From Muscardinus avellanarius (taxonomy: Eukaryota > Chordata > Mammalia > Rodentia > Gliridae): 64,000 nt of DNA. The stretch's first letter is position 1. The number at the start of each line of letters is the position of its first letter. The stretch spans positions 18,664,599 to 18,728,598 of the forward strand of contig OY726571.1 in the NCBI GenBank assembly GCA_963383645.1, read 5' to 3'. The translations under genes and the position numbers were made by a program. Below the pieces are notes generated by a model, which saw only the letters and a list, made by a program, of their open reading frames with translations, was not told the origin of the DNA and made no database searches. Shown in pieces: positions 33,283 to 45,854 of the stretch.

Positions 33283-34722
33283 CGCATTGCAAGTACCGAT
33301 CCCACTCTTGACGGCCCCAGTAGTGGCCTGGCTATCCAGTGGACTGATCCAGACCTCACTGGCTCAAGCAGCAGCCTTGCCTCATGGGAGGCCCTGGTTC
33401 TGGTCTCACTGGCCCCGACACTGGCCTAACCCCTCAGCTGGCTCCGATCCCAGCCTCGGTGGCCCCAGCACTGGCCTTGCCTCACACAGGCTCCAATCCC
33501 GGCCTCACTGGCCTCGGCACCGGCCAAACCCCTCGGCAGGCTCCGATCCCGGCCTCGGAGGCCCCAGCACCGGCCTTGCCTCACAGCAGGCTCCAATCCC
33601 GGTCCTACTGACCTAACCCCTCGGCAGGCTCTGATCCCGGCCTCAGAGGCCTCAGTAGCAGCCTTGCCTCACGGAATGCTCCAATGCCGGCTGCTGGCCC
33701 CAGAACCGGCCTAACCCCTCGGCAGGCTCTGATCCCGGCCTCGGAGGCCCCAGCACTGGCCTTGCCTCACGGCAGGCTCTGATGCCAGCCACTGGCCCCC
33801 GCATCGGCCTAACCCCTTGGCAGGCTCCAATCCCAGCCTCAGAGGCCCCAGTAACGGCCTTGCCTCACGACAGGCTCCGATGCTGGCCATTGGCCCCAGC
33901 ATCGGCCTAACCCCTTGGCAGGCTCTGATCCTGGCCTCAGAGGCCCCAGCACCAGTCTTGCCTCATGGCAGACTCCGATCCTGGCCACTCTGGCCCTGGC
34001 ACCGGTCTAACCCCTCGGCAGGCTCTGATCCTGGCCTCGGAGGCCCCAGCACTGGACTAGCCTCACAGCAGGCTCCAATCCCAGCCTCGCTAGCCTAAGC
34101 ACCAGCCTAACCCCTCAGCAGGCTCCGATCCCAGCCTCGGAGGCCCCAGCATCAGTCTTGCCTCATGGCAGGCTCTGATCCTGGCCATGCTGGCCCCGGC
34201 ACCGGCCTAACCACTTGGCAGGCTCTGATCCCAGCCTCGGATGCCTCAGTAGTGGCCTTGCCTCACGGAAGGCTTCAATGTCAGCCATTGGCCCCGGCAC
34301 TGGCCTGACCCTCGGCAGGCTCCGATCCCGGCCTCGGAGGCCCCAGCACCAGTCTTGCCTCATGGCAGGCTCCGATCCCAGCCACGCTGGCCCCGGCACC
34401 GGCCTAACCGCTCGGCAGGCTCCGATCCCAGCCTCAGAGGCCCGAGCACCAGCCTTGCCTCACAGCAGGCTCCGATGCCAGCCGCTGGCCCCAGCACCGG
34501 CCTAACCCCTCGGCAGGCTCCAATCCTGGCCTCGGAGGCCCCAGTAATGGCCTTGCCTCACAGAAGGCTTCGATGTCATCCATTGGCCCTGGCACCAGCC
34601 TAACCCTCGGCAGGCTCCAATCCCAGCCTCTGAGGCTCCAGCACCAGCCTTGCCTCATGGCAGGCTCTGATCCCGGCCTTGCTGGCCCCGGCACCGGCCT
34701 CACCACTCGGCAGGCTCCAATC
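33283..34722 (-). repeat. VNTR of copy B: about 14 units of 97-100 bp
   Basis: On the + strand units recur as CCTAACCCCTCGGCAGGCTC about every 98 bp from 33430 to 34600. It is shorter than the copy A array. Confidence 0.9.
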
Positions 34723-35340
34723 TGAGCAGCCCTCTTCACCCAGCCATTTGTCCCTCATTCTTGAGGGTGCGTGGTGGTAGCATTCTGCCTCTGGGGTTGT
34801 TACTTCATAGGTTCCAGGTGTAATGCATCAGATCTCTGCCTCCCCTGAGTACTGGCCACTGCCATTGCCACTGCCTCCACCATTTCAAATCTTTCCCAAG
34901 CTCTTTTTCCACTCTGAATGTTGTCCAGTGTTCCTAAGCATGCACAACAGTAGCATTCAACATTTGGTGTAATTTCTCCAAAAAAATAAGGTTGGTAGGA
35001 TCCGATTTCTGCTTCTCCTGAATACAAGTCTCCACCGCCATCGCGGAGACCCCTTTCAGCACCGCCTTTCTCCTTGGTCTCCGCTAAACTCTCTCCTTAC
35101 AGGTGATGTCCAAGATTCTTAACAATGTAGAGAAGAAGCAGTCCTCCTTCATGGGGAATTTTTCCAAAAGTTCCAGTTCATTTGGATAAGTTTTGTCTGC
35201 ATCTCCAGTATCCTGGCATCCGCCTCGGCCTTCTTGACCCCTCTCCGATATTTTCTTTTTTCCTTTTTCTTTTCCTTTTTTTTTTTTTAATAAGAGAAGA
35301 CAGTATGTGTGGTTTGAGGAGGTAGTGGGATCAGGCACTC
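34723..35340 (-). other. Middle block of copy B
   Basis: Homologous to 11903-12393. The 75-codon open frame (34800-35027) ends at the equivalent stop. About a dozen residues differ from copy A, so the open frame gives no sign of protein-level selection. Confidence 0.5.
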
Positions 35341-35579
35341 AGTAGCACCGTGATCCGGCCCAGTTTCCCCATGGGTCCAGCGTGCTCCGCACTACTCCGC
35401 CTGGGGCCCAGAGTCCTGCGACCTGGGCCCCGGCTCTTCGAGGGGTCCGGCATGCCCCACCAGACCCCTGCCCGGGGCCCAAGGCCTTGCGTCCAGCCCC
35501 GGTTTCTCCAGGGGTCTGGCGTGCTCCGCGCGGTCCGGCCCGGGGCCCAGAGTCCTGCGACCCAGGCCCTGGCTGTCTG
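35340..35579 (-). repeat. CpG-rich 5' repeats of copy B
   Basis: Diverged counterparts of the 125-bp units: GGAGCACGCCAGACCCCTGG and GGACTCTGGGCCCC motifs recur two to three times. Confidence 0.7.
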
Positions 35580-35593
35580 ATTTCTTATTTTTT
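35580..35593. repeat. Target-site duplication, copy B, right
   Basis: Exact partner of 32889-32902. It abuts the 5' end of the element. Confidence 0.85.
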
Positions 35594-35740
35594 ATGACTG
35601 ACTAATCTCACTTAGCATAATGTCCTCCAGTTCCATCCATTTCCCTGAAAATGTTGCAATTGAGGTTTTTTTAATGGCTGAGTAAAATTCCATTGTGTAC
35701 ATATCCCACAGTTTGGTAATCCATTCATCTGTTGATTATT
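35594..35740 (-). mobile_element. L1 ORF2 end, right part, split by copy B
   Basis: Reverse complement matches the ORF2 terminus (GATTAGTCAGTCAT, GCTAAGTGAG) seen at 15720-15850. It is cut at 35740 by a minus-strand SINE. Confidence 0.85.
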
Positions 35741-35875
35741 CTATATTTTTTGAAACAAGGTCTCACTGAGTTGCAGAGGGCCTCACTAAGTAATTGAGGC
35801 TGTCTTCAAACCATGATCCTCCTGTCTTAACCTCCCAATTGGTGGGATTACAAGTGTGCGCCACCACGCCTGGAA
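35741..35875 (-). mobile_element. B1 half of a B1-dID
   Basis: No ID half; it abuts L1 sequence. Confidence 0.8.
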
Positions 35876-36391
35876 TCACTGTTGCCTTTCTAAATACAGG
35901 AGCTCAGGGGGTAGGTTATATAAATGGAAAAGCACCAAGTGATGTGTGTATATATGTTTATATCAATCACATTGAATCTTGCTGTGATACATATTGGTAT
36001 ACATCTGCAATTGCACTGTACCAATTAAAGCATAAAAATAAAAACAAGCAACAAAAAATAGTTATAAACTTGGTTCTCTGACCACATTCAAATGACCATA
36101 GACTTCAGATCCACTGTTGCTGTAGAGAAATACAGTCATTCAGAACAGAAAGCAGGTGAGAGGATCTCAGCCCTAGAGAGCCTGGTCTTTGAATTTCCAG
36201 TCCTCCTTATTTACATTATGATATGCTTTCTGACTTTCAGAAATTTCAGACATCTCTATATCCACATATAAATATATAATTTATTATAAAGTCAAATTAA
36301 TTGCATAGAATATATATTCTACAGATAAATGTAGCCGTTTCTTAGGTTTTGTATCCCAATTTCCCTTGTACTATTTTCATATAATAAAAGT

Positions 36392-36577
36392 TCTAATTTT
36401 TTTTTTTTTTTAGTCAGTACTGGGGATTGAACCTCTGAGCTGCACCCCCAACCCTATTTTTTCTTCTTTATTTTGAAACAGGATCTCACTAAGTTGCAGC
36501 TGGCTGTGAACCTGCAATCTTCTCGTCTCAGCCTCCCAAGTACTGGGATTACAAGTGTGTGCCACCACGCCAGGCTA
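36392..36577 (-). mobile_element. B1-dID SINE
   Basis: GTTCTAATTTTTTT on both sides (36390 and 36578). Confidence 0.9.
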
Positions 36578-36618
36578 AGTTCTAATTTTTTTATGAAAGA
36601 AAGAAAACCTTAACTTTA

Positions 36619-36627
<9 letters not shown>

Positions 36628-36661
<34 letters not shown>

Positions 36662-36699
36662 CATACATACATACACACACACATATATATATATATATG
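36628..36699. repeat. Compound (AT)/(CATA)/(AC)/(AT) microsatellite
   Basis: Imperfect, low complexity throughout. Confidence 0.9.
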
Positions 36700-37123
36700 C
36701 CTACTTTTGGGGAGTCTGCAATTAAAATGATCATGGCTGAATTATTAACACTCATATTTATTTAGTTTAGATTTGTAGTTTAAGCCAGTGGGGATTAATG
36801 AAAAACACAGATCCAAGGCTTTAGGTTTTTACATGAAAATTATTCCAAGTGTATATTTGCCATCTGCCTAGCAGATTGCAGATAATTTCAGAACATAAAT
36901 CAAAGAGACTTTAGACTAAACCTCATCGCCAGATAGGATATCCTCCATTTCTTGAAGAAAGAAGTAGCAGTGTTGACACCTATCTTTACTTCTAGAGTTA
37001 CATCCAAAGATCTTCACAAAGGTGTGCAAACAAATTGATTCCAGCTTTCAATCCTCCATATTCTTTCCCATGCAGACAGTAAAAGCATAAATTCAATGTT
37101 GCCAAATTTAATAAAGTAAAAAT

Positions 37124-37318
37124 AACCAGGCATGGTGGCACATACCTGCAATCCCAGGACTTGGGAGGCTGAAAGAGGGGGAGCACAGGTTTGAAGCCAG
37201 CCTCCACCACTCAGAATGACTCTATTTCAAAATCAAAAGTAAAATGGGGCTGGATATCTAGCTTAGAGGTAGGATGCTCCTGGTTTGGACCTCTAGTGCC
37301 AAATAAATAAATAAATAA
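37124..37318 (+). mobile_element. B1-dID SINE
   Basis: The last SINE before the SMIM31 exon; (AAAT)n tail. Confidence 0.9.
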
Positions 37319-37477
37319 AAGCATCTTCTATTTTTGCCAGTGCCCAATACATTGCCCAAGAAGTAATTTAGTAAGTTTTAGCAAATCTCACATATGTTTG
37401 GCTCTAAAATAAGTCATTGCTGAGCAAGCTCCACGTCCCATCATGCTAAGCCAATGTTTGTTTTCTACTGTAGGTGA

Positions 37478-38572
<1,095 letters not shown>

Positions 38573-38600
38573 CACTCCCAGAAACTGCACATACCCTTTT

Positions 38601-38990
38601 TTTTAAGTTGATCTTACTTTTTTATATATTTTTTAATTTTTTTATTGGTGCATTGTAGTCATATATCTTAATAGGATAAAAGACTTGTGGAGACATACAT
38701 GCACAATGTCCCTAATTAGCCCTTAACAGATCCCCACCCCATTCCCTCCCCATCCCTCCTTCCCCTGCTTGGCTTAGTGACTGACTTTGATATGTTTGTT
38801 TAAGTACATCCTGTGCTCTAGAGAGTTTCCCTCTTCCCCCTCCCATCCCCTCAGTTAGGCCGCCTTATTTGCTCCTCTATAGGATCTCCTGCTGCATCTA
38901 AAGTTCCTCCTGTTACCCATTTCTCCCTAGCTTTCACATTTTAGGAAAAGCATCCGATTTCTTGTTTTTTGTGACTGACTAATCTCAGCA
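38601..38990 (-). mobile_element. L1 3' UTR fragment with long target duplication
   Basis: About 390 bp of L1 3' UTR in reverse. Flanked by a 28-bp direct repeat, CACTCCCAGAAACTG plus 13 more bases, with one mismatch (38573-38600 and 38991-39018). Confidence 0.85.
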
Positions 38991-39093
38991 CACTCCCAGA
39001 AACTGTACATACCCTTTTCTTTTGTCCAGAATTCAGTCTGCAGCTAAAGGAAGCTTGTGTACGTGTGTGCACATACACAATTATACATATATA

Positions 39094-39136
39094 TGCGCAC
39101 GCGCACACACACACACACACACATATATATATGTGT

Positions 39137-39193
<57 letters not shown>
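39094..39193. repeat. Compound (GC)/(AC)/(TG)/(TA) microsatellite
   Basis: The last 54 bases are pure TA. Confidence 0.95.
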
Positions 39194-39195
<2 letters not shown>

Positions 39196-39411
39196 TGTTT
39201 TATTCTTGGAGGTCATGCACCCAGGTAAAATTTTGAGTTTGTGTTCCTAAAGGAAAAAAGGTAAAAACCAACAGTTGCCAGCAAATGAGTCTACCCTTAA
39301 CCACGCCTCATGACAGGGCTGACAGTCATTAAATCGGGGAATATTTGAACTAAAAGGGATGCGAAGAGACCATCTGATCTACTGATTCTCAACCACAGGT
39401 GAACTTTCATT

Positions 39412-39655
39412 CTTGTTTTGTTTTGGTGGTGCTGAGGTCTGAACCCAAAGATATTCTACCTCCTACACTCCCAGCCCTAGTTTATTTTTTTATTAGGACA
39501 CGAGTTCTTGCTAAGTTGCTGAGACTGTCCTGAAACCTGCTATCCTCCTGTCTTAGCCTCCCACGTGCTGGGATTACGAGTGTGCTGGGATTACAAGTGT
39601 GCTGGGATTACGAGTGTGCTGGGATTACGAGTGTGCAGCACCACACCTGACCAGA
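39412..39655 (-). mobile_element. B1-dID SINE with internal minisatellite
   Basis: Flanked by an AGRTGAACTT repeat (39400 and 39655). Confidence 0.9.
39565..39632. repeat. 17-bp minisatellite inside a SINE (4 units)
   Basis: GTGCTGGGATTACGAGT repeated four times with one variant. Normal B1-dID has one unit here. Confidence 0.9.
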
Positions 39656-40351
39656 GATGAACTTGGGAGGACCCTTCATGCAGGGACCCATCAGACCTAG
39701 CGAATACACATTTCTAGGCGTGGCACTTGACGTGTGTTTTGAAACAAGCTCCCCACATTATTCTAGCTTTCAACGCTGGTTTAGAAGCACAGAATCCACC
39801 ACTCATGGTGCAGATGTACCAACAGAGCTCTAGAAAGTTTTCACATTCCGTTTTTCATCATTTTCTATTTCCTAGCTCTATGCCTCCCACATCTGATGTC
39901 CCCTTGAGCTAAAGCTTGACGCATTTTAATACTATTACACTCGGCAGGGGAGATCACAGACAAAACTACAACTACCTGCTAAAGGTCAACATAAAATAAA
40001 GGAAAACATTTATGATGGACCAACACATTTAATTCCCAGGCAACACACTAGTATTGATAAACACTTTTGTTTTAAACATCCAGCAGTATAATAAAGTATA
40101 TATAAACCAACTGCAGGCGACATCGTATACCTTACAAAGGATGCAAATCTGATGTTAGAAAGATCAGGGCTGCTCGAACCCTTTAGGCAAAGCCATTGCA
40201 CAGGACCACCTAACAGAATAAGACATCTAGCAAAAGAAGAAAAAGATACGCAGGTCCTTTAGAAAAGAATGAAATGACTACTAAAGGATTGCAGGGCATC
40301 TCAGAAAACTGGTAAAGTCTTGAATATTTTTTGAAAATAATATCCTCTAAA

Positions 40352-40560
40352 GCTGGGCGTGGTGGCACATACTTGCAATCCCAGCACTTGAGAGGCTGAG
40401 ACAGGAGGATCGCACAGGTTCGAAGCCAGCCTCAGCTACTTAGTGAGGCTCTCAGCAACTTAGTGAGACCCCGTTTCCAAATAAAGTATAAAATAGGTCT
40501 GGGAGTGTAGCCTGGAAGTGAAAAAAAAAAAGGCCCTGGTTCCACCCCTAATATAATAAA
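40352..40560 (+). mobile_element. B1-dID SINE, young type
   Basis: An A11 tract is inserted in the ID half. Confidence 0.9.
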
Positions 40561-40709
40561 AGAAAGAAAGGAAGGAAGGAAGGAAAGAAGGAAGGAAGGG
40601 AGAGAGGGAGGGAGGGAGGAAGGGAGGGAGGGAGGAAGAGAGAGAGGGAGGGAGGGAGGGAGGGAGGAAGGAAGGAAGGAAGGAAGGAAGGAAGGAAGGA
40701 AGGAAGGAG
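40561..40709. repeat. (GGAA)/(GGGA) purine tract
   Basis: About 150 bp of pure purine strand, from the tail of the SINE at 40352. Confidence 0.95.
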
Positions 40710-40770
40710 AAAATAAAATTGTTCAATAAAAATGACAAATAACAAGAATAGTGAATGAAGCCATGATATT

Positions 40771-40971
40771 TAGCCAGGCATGGTGCCTCGTACTTGTAAT
40801 CTGAATACCTGAGAGGCTGAGACAGGAGGATATCAAGTTCGAGGCTAGCCCCAGCAACTTAGTGTGAGGCGCTCCTGCAACTTAGTGAGTCACTGTTTCA
40901 AAGTAAAAAGAATAAAATAGGGCTGGGAGTATAGCTCAGAGGTAGAATGCTCCTGGACTCAACCCCCAGTG

Positions 40972-40972
<1 letters not shown>
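40771..40972 (+). mobile_element. B1-dID SINE
   Basis: Older type. Confidence 0.85.
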
Positions 40973-41016
<44 letters not shown>

Positions 41017-41058
41017 GATGCCCTCTAACCTACCCAAATCAACATCTCACCCATTTAC

Positions 41059-41101
<43 letters not shown>

Positions 41102-41106
41102 TGTGT
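40973..41106. repeat. (CA)n and (TG)n pair
   Basis: CA run 40973-41012, tail of a + SINE. TG run 41060-41106, tail side of a - SINE. Together they form inverted arms about 50 bp apart. Confidence 0.9.
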
Positions 41107-41300
41107 TACTGGAGGTAGAACCCAGGGGCTTTCTACCTCCGGGCTATACTCCCAAACCTGTTTTATATTTTATTTGGAAACAGGGTCTCACTAAGTTGGA
41201 GCCTCACTAAGTAGCTGAGGCTGGCTTCGAACCTGTGCGATCCTCCTGTCTCAGCCTCCCAAGCGCGGGGATTACAATAATGCGCCACCACGCCCAGCTC
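41107..41300 (-). mobile_element. B1-dID SINE, young type
   Basis: Small B1 deletion (AAGTTGGAGCC); tail side is the TG run. Confidence 0.9.
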
Positions 41301-41530
41301 TCATGCATTTTTTAAAAATTATCTTATACTTGCTTTACAAACAATATTTGTTAAATAAGTAATACAATAATATTTTTGTACATCTTTTTTTAGTTTCAAT
41401 TTTCAAGATAAAATTTCATTCAGACTTTCACTTTTTTCTGTCTTCTACTAAATTTTACCATGACTCAAGTAGATTGCTTTTAATGAACTTTTCCAGTACC
41501 ATTTATTTTCAGATTAAAAACAAGTTTTCT

Positions 41531-42125
41531 AGCCAGGCAGGGTGGTGCACGCTTGTAATCCCAGCATTCGGGAGGCTGAGACAGGAGGATCACAGTTTGC
41601 AGACAGCCTCAGCAATTTACAGTCTCAGCTATTTAGTGAGGCTCTTTGCAACTCAGTGAGACCCTGTTTCAAAATAAAGAATAAGAATAAAAAAATAGGG
41701 AAGGGGGTGTGGCTTGGAGGTCAAATGCCCCTGGGTTCCATTCCCAGACCCGCAAAAAAAAAAAAAAAAAAAAGTTTTCTGCCAGGTGTGGTGGGACACT
41801 GAGACAGGAAAACCACAGGTTCAAAGCCAGCCTCAGTAACTTAGTGAGGCTTTCAATAAACTAATGAGATCTTTTTTCCAAATAAAAAGTAAAATCAGGC
41901 TGGAGGTGTATCTCAGAGATAGATGCCTCTGGGTTGAATCCCCAGTACCAAACAAAAAATAAGTTTCCTATCCACATATGGGGTCTTTCCTATCCACATA
42001 TGGAGTCACATACCAGTAAACCCAGTAGCTGGGAGGCTGAGACAGGAGGATCTCAGGTTCAAGGACAGCCTCAGCAAGTATCAAGACTCAGCAACCTAGC
42101 AAGACCCTGTTTGAAAAACAAAACA
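41531..42125 (+). mobile_element. Three B1-dID copies in tandem
   Basis: 41531-41773 (with duplicated CAGCTATTTAGTGAGG stretch), 41781-41960 (deleted B1 head), and a B1-only piece at 42000-42125. AAGTTTTCT marks the ends of the first insertion. Confidence 0.8.
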
Positions 42126-42126
42126 T

Positions 42127-42645
42127 AAGCCAGGTATGATGGTATACACCTGTAATCCCAGTACTTGAGAGGCTGAGACATAAGGGTCACAAGTTTGAGA
42201 CCAGGCTTAACAACTTAGCAAGATTCTCCATAACCTAGCAAGATCCTGTTTCAAAACAAAAATTATAAAGCTGGTTGAGTGCATACCTCAGAGGCAGAAT
42301 GCCCCTGAGTTAAATCTCTGGAACCAAAAAAGTAAAAATGATAAATAGATAAAAAGGTCTGAGGGTATCGCTCAGAGGTAGAATGCTCCTGGGTTCAATC
42401 CCCAGAACCAAAATAAATAAATAAGTAAATAAACAAATAAATAAATGTTTCCTAGCTGGGCATGGTGGGCACACCTATAATCTCAGCACTTGGGAGTCTG
42501 AGACAGGAGGATCACAGGTTTGAAAAAAGCCTCAGCAACATAGTGAGATGCTATTTTAAAATTTTAAATAAAGAGGGTTGAAGGTATAGCTCAGAATCTG
42601 AATTCAGATTCTGAATGCAATCCCTAGCATGAAAAAAAGAAAAAG
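42127..42645 (+). mobile_element. B1-dID, lone ID half, and another B1-dID
   Basis: 42127-42335, ID 42355-42415, 42450-42640. The last contains the palindrome CTGAATTCAG. Confidence 0.8.
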
Positions 42646-43466
42646 GAAAAATACAAGTTTCAAGTTACAAAGTGCCATCTAAGAAATTAACTGGAAGCAT
42701 ACTCAGAGATGTGCCCACTTGTAAGAAGTGGGCCAGCAGTGTTCTTTGGTGTCTTTAAACCCAGCCCAGAGAAGAAAACTGAAAACAATGACCACAACCT
42801 GAGCTCTGTGCCTCTGAAAAACAGCTGAAGTTAAGATATATATCCCCAACCCATCATCCTCCAAAATCCCTCCTCTGCTGTTCCTGAAAAATGGCTTTTT
42901 TTTTACCCCAAAGCACTACCTCTCCCCTGTGGTGTAGAAGATAAGACTCCCACCATCCACCATCCAGTGGATTCCTTGTTTACCTGAGATGGGGATAAAC
43001 ACAGACCTTTCCTTTTTTTGCCTAAAGCTCCTGGCAAGGACAGACTCAGGTCTCCCATCTCCCCATTCTTTGTCTTACAATGACTTAACTGAGATTAGAA
43101 CTATTTGCCCCCCCCTGAAACTAGCTGTATACAAAGATAAGTACTTCCTGTACCGATAGCTGAATGAGATTGCACCCTGATTGAAAAGCAATCCCCAGTG
43201 TCAACCACTCAACTGTGACTTCTCTACTAAAGTAAAACTTAAAAAAAACAGAAGCAAAACCACCTCGCCAAGTACTGGATCTTCAGAATTGAGATACTGT
43301 CCATACGGCAATAGCCTGAATAAAATTAGGCTCATCCATTTCGTTTTTTCCATCCTTTGACAAAACATAGCCTGGTCCCTGTATATGACAATGTCAAATG
43401 AGTATAAAATAGCATCGTTTCTTAGTCGCATGACAACCAGTTCTGTCATGAAGAAAAGCGACAAAC
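42646..43466. other. Block of unclear origin
   Basis: Possibly an old LTR: C-rich, compact, unlike its AT-rich flanks. I could not find paired TG/CA ends or a target duplication. Confidence 0.25.
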
Positions 43467-43592
43467 TGGGCATGGTGGTGTATATCTATAATCCCAGTAC
43501 CTGGGAGGCTGAGACAGGAGGACCACAGGTTCAAGACCGGCCTCAGACATTTAGCAAGACTCTGAGCAACCTAATGATATCTGTTTCAAATC

Positions 43593-43595
<3 letters not shown>
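43467..43595 (+). mobile_element. B1 half of a B1-dID
   Basis: ID half replaced by AC repeat. Confidence 0.8.

Positions 43596-43645
<50 letters not shown>
43596..43645. repeat. (AC)n microsatellite
   Basis: Sits between two + SINEs. Confidence 0.95.
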
Positions 43646-43646
<1 letters not shown>

Positions 43647-43840
43647 CCAGGTGTGGCAGCACACACTTACAATCCCAGTGTGCTGAGACAGGATTGCAGG
43701 TTCTCAGACAGCCTCGGGAACTTAGTAAGGATTTCTGCAACTTAATGAGACCCTGTTTCAAAATAAAAAATAAAATAGGGCTGAGGGCATAGCTCAGAGG
43801 TTGAATGCTGCTGGGTTCAATCCCCAGCACCACAGTAAAG
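43646..43840 (+). mobile_element. B1-dID SINE
   Basis: Short B1 deletion near CAGTGTGCTGAG. Confidence 0.85.
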
Positions 43841-44079
43841 AGACAAATGCTCAGTATTATAAGAATTTCATTAGGGACTTTGGAACGATGTTGACTGAAT
43901 CACTTCTAGATCCTCTCTTCTCTGCCCACAACACACACTCGTGTGCAACTCAAGTGAAAGTTTCATAGAACAATGCTTAGCCTCACTTCCAGTGATATGC
44001 TCTAATATTTTGTACTGTTTTTCATCTTTGTAAGGCTGACAGAAATCTACTAAGTGGACCAACTAACTCATTAAATATG

Positions 44080-44995
44080 TATAGACCACAAGCTCTAGTT
44101 CAGACAATAGGAAGACCATTTTCCAAAGTACAGTCTTCCAGACAGGAGCCTTTGGGAACTTCCCACTGCCTACTGAGTGAAGGGAAAATTCCCAAGGCTC
44201 TGCGGCATTCCTCCAAGTAGAAAAATTTCCACTTACCCGCCCAGAATGTTCCCCTCCTCCTTTTCTACCTGAATCTGGTTTATTCTTCAAGGCTGAATTC
44301 ATTTCCTCTCTTTTGTACTCACCCTCACCGAAATGAGCCCTCGTCCTGTAGGGTGTGTATAGCACATCTTTCTGCACCACTCATTCAGGCTCCTCTTGCT
44401 CGTTTTATACTATTTGTTCCCTTCATACGTGTGACTGCAAAATGATGGGCCGTTACTCCATGGTTTGCTCCTGGAACTGGTTCTCCATCCAGCAAGTGTA
44501 TTTTCACTTCACGCTCTTTGCAATAGGGTCCTGTGCAAGGTGAGGATTGCGAAGGAAAAACTGGGCAATCGTCAACGAAACCCTTCAAGTTCACAGCATT
44601 GTAGGAAAGGTAAAACAGAAAGATACGCTAATTCATGTTCACAGGAAAAAAACTACAATTTTTCATCTCCATATAATCCCTTTCCTTTAGAGGCTACAAA
44701 AAAAAGAAACCAGCAAAAGTGATGTCTTATGCAACACTTTGTTGCGGAAAATTTAAGTTTCCTAATGCGGAGATTTGGTCTGTTTTAGATACTGCTTCTC
44801 CACTACCTGGGACATGGATGGTTCTCAATACCTCACTGCTAAGTAAATTAATAAATATCTATGGTTTATTTCTTCAGGCAAGCTCACGTATGCATTCCAA
44901 ACTAGTTAGCATAATACACCATCTTTTTCACTCTCTAGCTCTTCTTGATTTCATGTGGAATAATAGTTCGTATTACTTTATCAATACTAACCATT
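44080..44995 (+). mobile_element. L2-like ancient sequence
   Basis: TTATTCTTCAAGGCTGAATT, then CTCCACTACCTGGGACATGG and TAAGTAAATTAATAAATAT follow L2 3'-end order. No gene seen. Confidence 0.45.
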
Positions 44996-44996
44996 T

Positions 44997-45198
44997 TGTG
45001 TGCGTGTGGTACTGGAGACTGAACCCAGGGGCATTCCACCTCCAAACTACACCCCCAGCTCTATTTTTCATTTTTGGCTTTGAAACAGGGTCTCACCAGG
45101 TTGCTGGGTATTGCTGTGTTGCTGAGATTGTCCTCAAGCCTCCAGGATCAGTCTCCCAATTACTGGGATTACAGGCATGTGCCATGACACACAGCTAA
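44997..45198 (-). mobile_element. B1-dID SINE
   Basis: Old; CAGGCATGTGCCATGAC end. Confidence 0.8.
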
Positions 45199-45213
45199 TA
45201 TTAATTATTTCAT

Positions 45214-45352
45214 ATTTTTTTTTCCGCAAAGGAGACAAGAACCAGCCAAGTTATTAAAGGCCTCTTTAATTAAACTAGCACCTTTGGGTGAGGACTGCCG
45301 ACCTGGGGGAAGGGCCCAATGACCGAGCAGCAGTCATGGTCAGCTGAGTCGC
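45214..45352 (-). pseudogene. 139-bp retroposed RNA fragment, parent unknown
   Basis: T tract at 45216-45223 on the + strand, meaning a poly(A) tail on the minus strand. The 12-bp duplication TAATTATTTCAT at 45202-45213 and 45353-45364 flanks it. ATTAAA lies about 45 bases before the tail. Confidence 0.65.
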
Positions 45353-45411
45353 TAATTATTTCATCTTAAATCTATATCTACAAGGCAGATATTTTTACTA
45401 TATCTAAAAAT

Positions 45412-45613
45412 CTCACCAAGTGTGGGGCGCACACCTGTAGTTCCAGTACTTGGGAGTCTGAGACAGGAGGATCACAAATTTGAGAAAAGCCTCAGCAAGT
45501 AGTGAGACTCTCATCAACCTTGTGAGACCCTGTTTCAAAGTAAAATAATAAAATAAAATAAAATAAGTCTGGGGGTGTACCTCAGAGGTAGAATGTCCCT
45601 GGGTCCAATCCCC

Positions 45614-45617
<4 letters not shown>
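45412..45617 (+). mobile_element. B1-dID SINE
   Basis: B1 head partly lost. Confidence 0.8.
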
Positions 45618-45660
<43 letters not shown>

Positions 45661-45666
45661 CACACA
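45618..45666. repeat. (CA)n microsatellite
   Basis: SINE tail with one G interruption. Confidence 0.95.
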
Positions 45667-45694
45667 TTCTCGGAAAAAACCTGGACAAAAGTAG

Positions 45695-45800
45695 TATATG
45701 CCTGTAATCCCAGCTATTTGAGAGGCTGAGACACACAAGTTTTAGACCAGTCTGGGCAACTTCATAAGACCCTGTCTCAAAATATAAAGAAAAATAAATG
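45695..45800 (+). mobile_element. B1 half, old
   Basis: TGCCTGTAATCCCAGCTATT; GACCCTGTCTCAAAA end without ID half. Confidence 0.7.
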
Positions 45801-45854
45801 AATAAAACTCCCCAAAGAATATTTATTAGAATCCTGTCTAAAATCTCATGTGCT

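Larger units (their letters stand above)
32903..35579 (-). mobile_element. Composite VNTR retrotransposon, copy B
   Basis: Same modules as copy A, reversed: 5' GC-rich repeats 35340-35579, middle block about 34723-35340, VNTR about 33283-34722, L1-type 3' UTR and tail 32903-33282. A 14-bp duplication ATTTCTTATTTTTT (32889-32902 and 35580-35593) flanks it, and the outer sequence is one continuous L1 3' region. Copy B keeps about 100 extra bases between the 5' repeats and the middle block that copy A lacks. Confidence 0.85.
432..37473 (+). other. SMIM31: Inferred SMIM31 first intron
   Basis: If 199-431 and 37474-37607 are spliced together, this 37-kb stretch is one intron. It begins GTAAGT and ends TACTGTAG. 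It holds both composite VNTR elements, in opposite orientation, two truncated L1s and dozens of SINEs. Confidence 0.35.

Noticed and set aside
33275..34739. ORFs of 63-113 codons in the copy B VNTR
   Set aside because: Same composition effect as in copy A.
42646..43466. Solo LTR
   Set aside because: No defined ends, no target duplication; composition alone is not enough.
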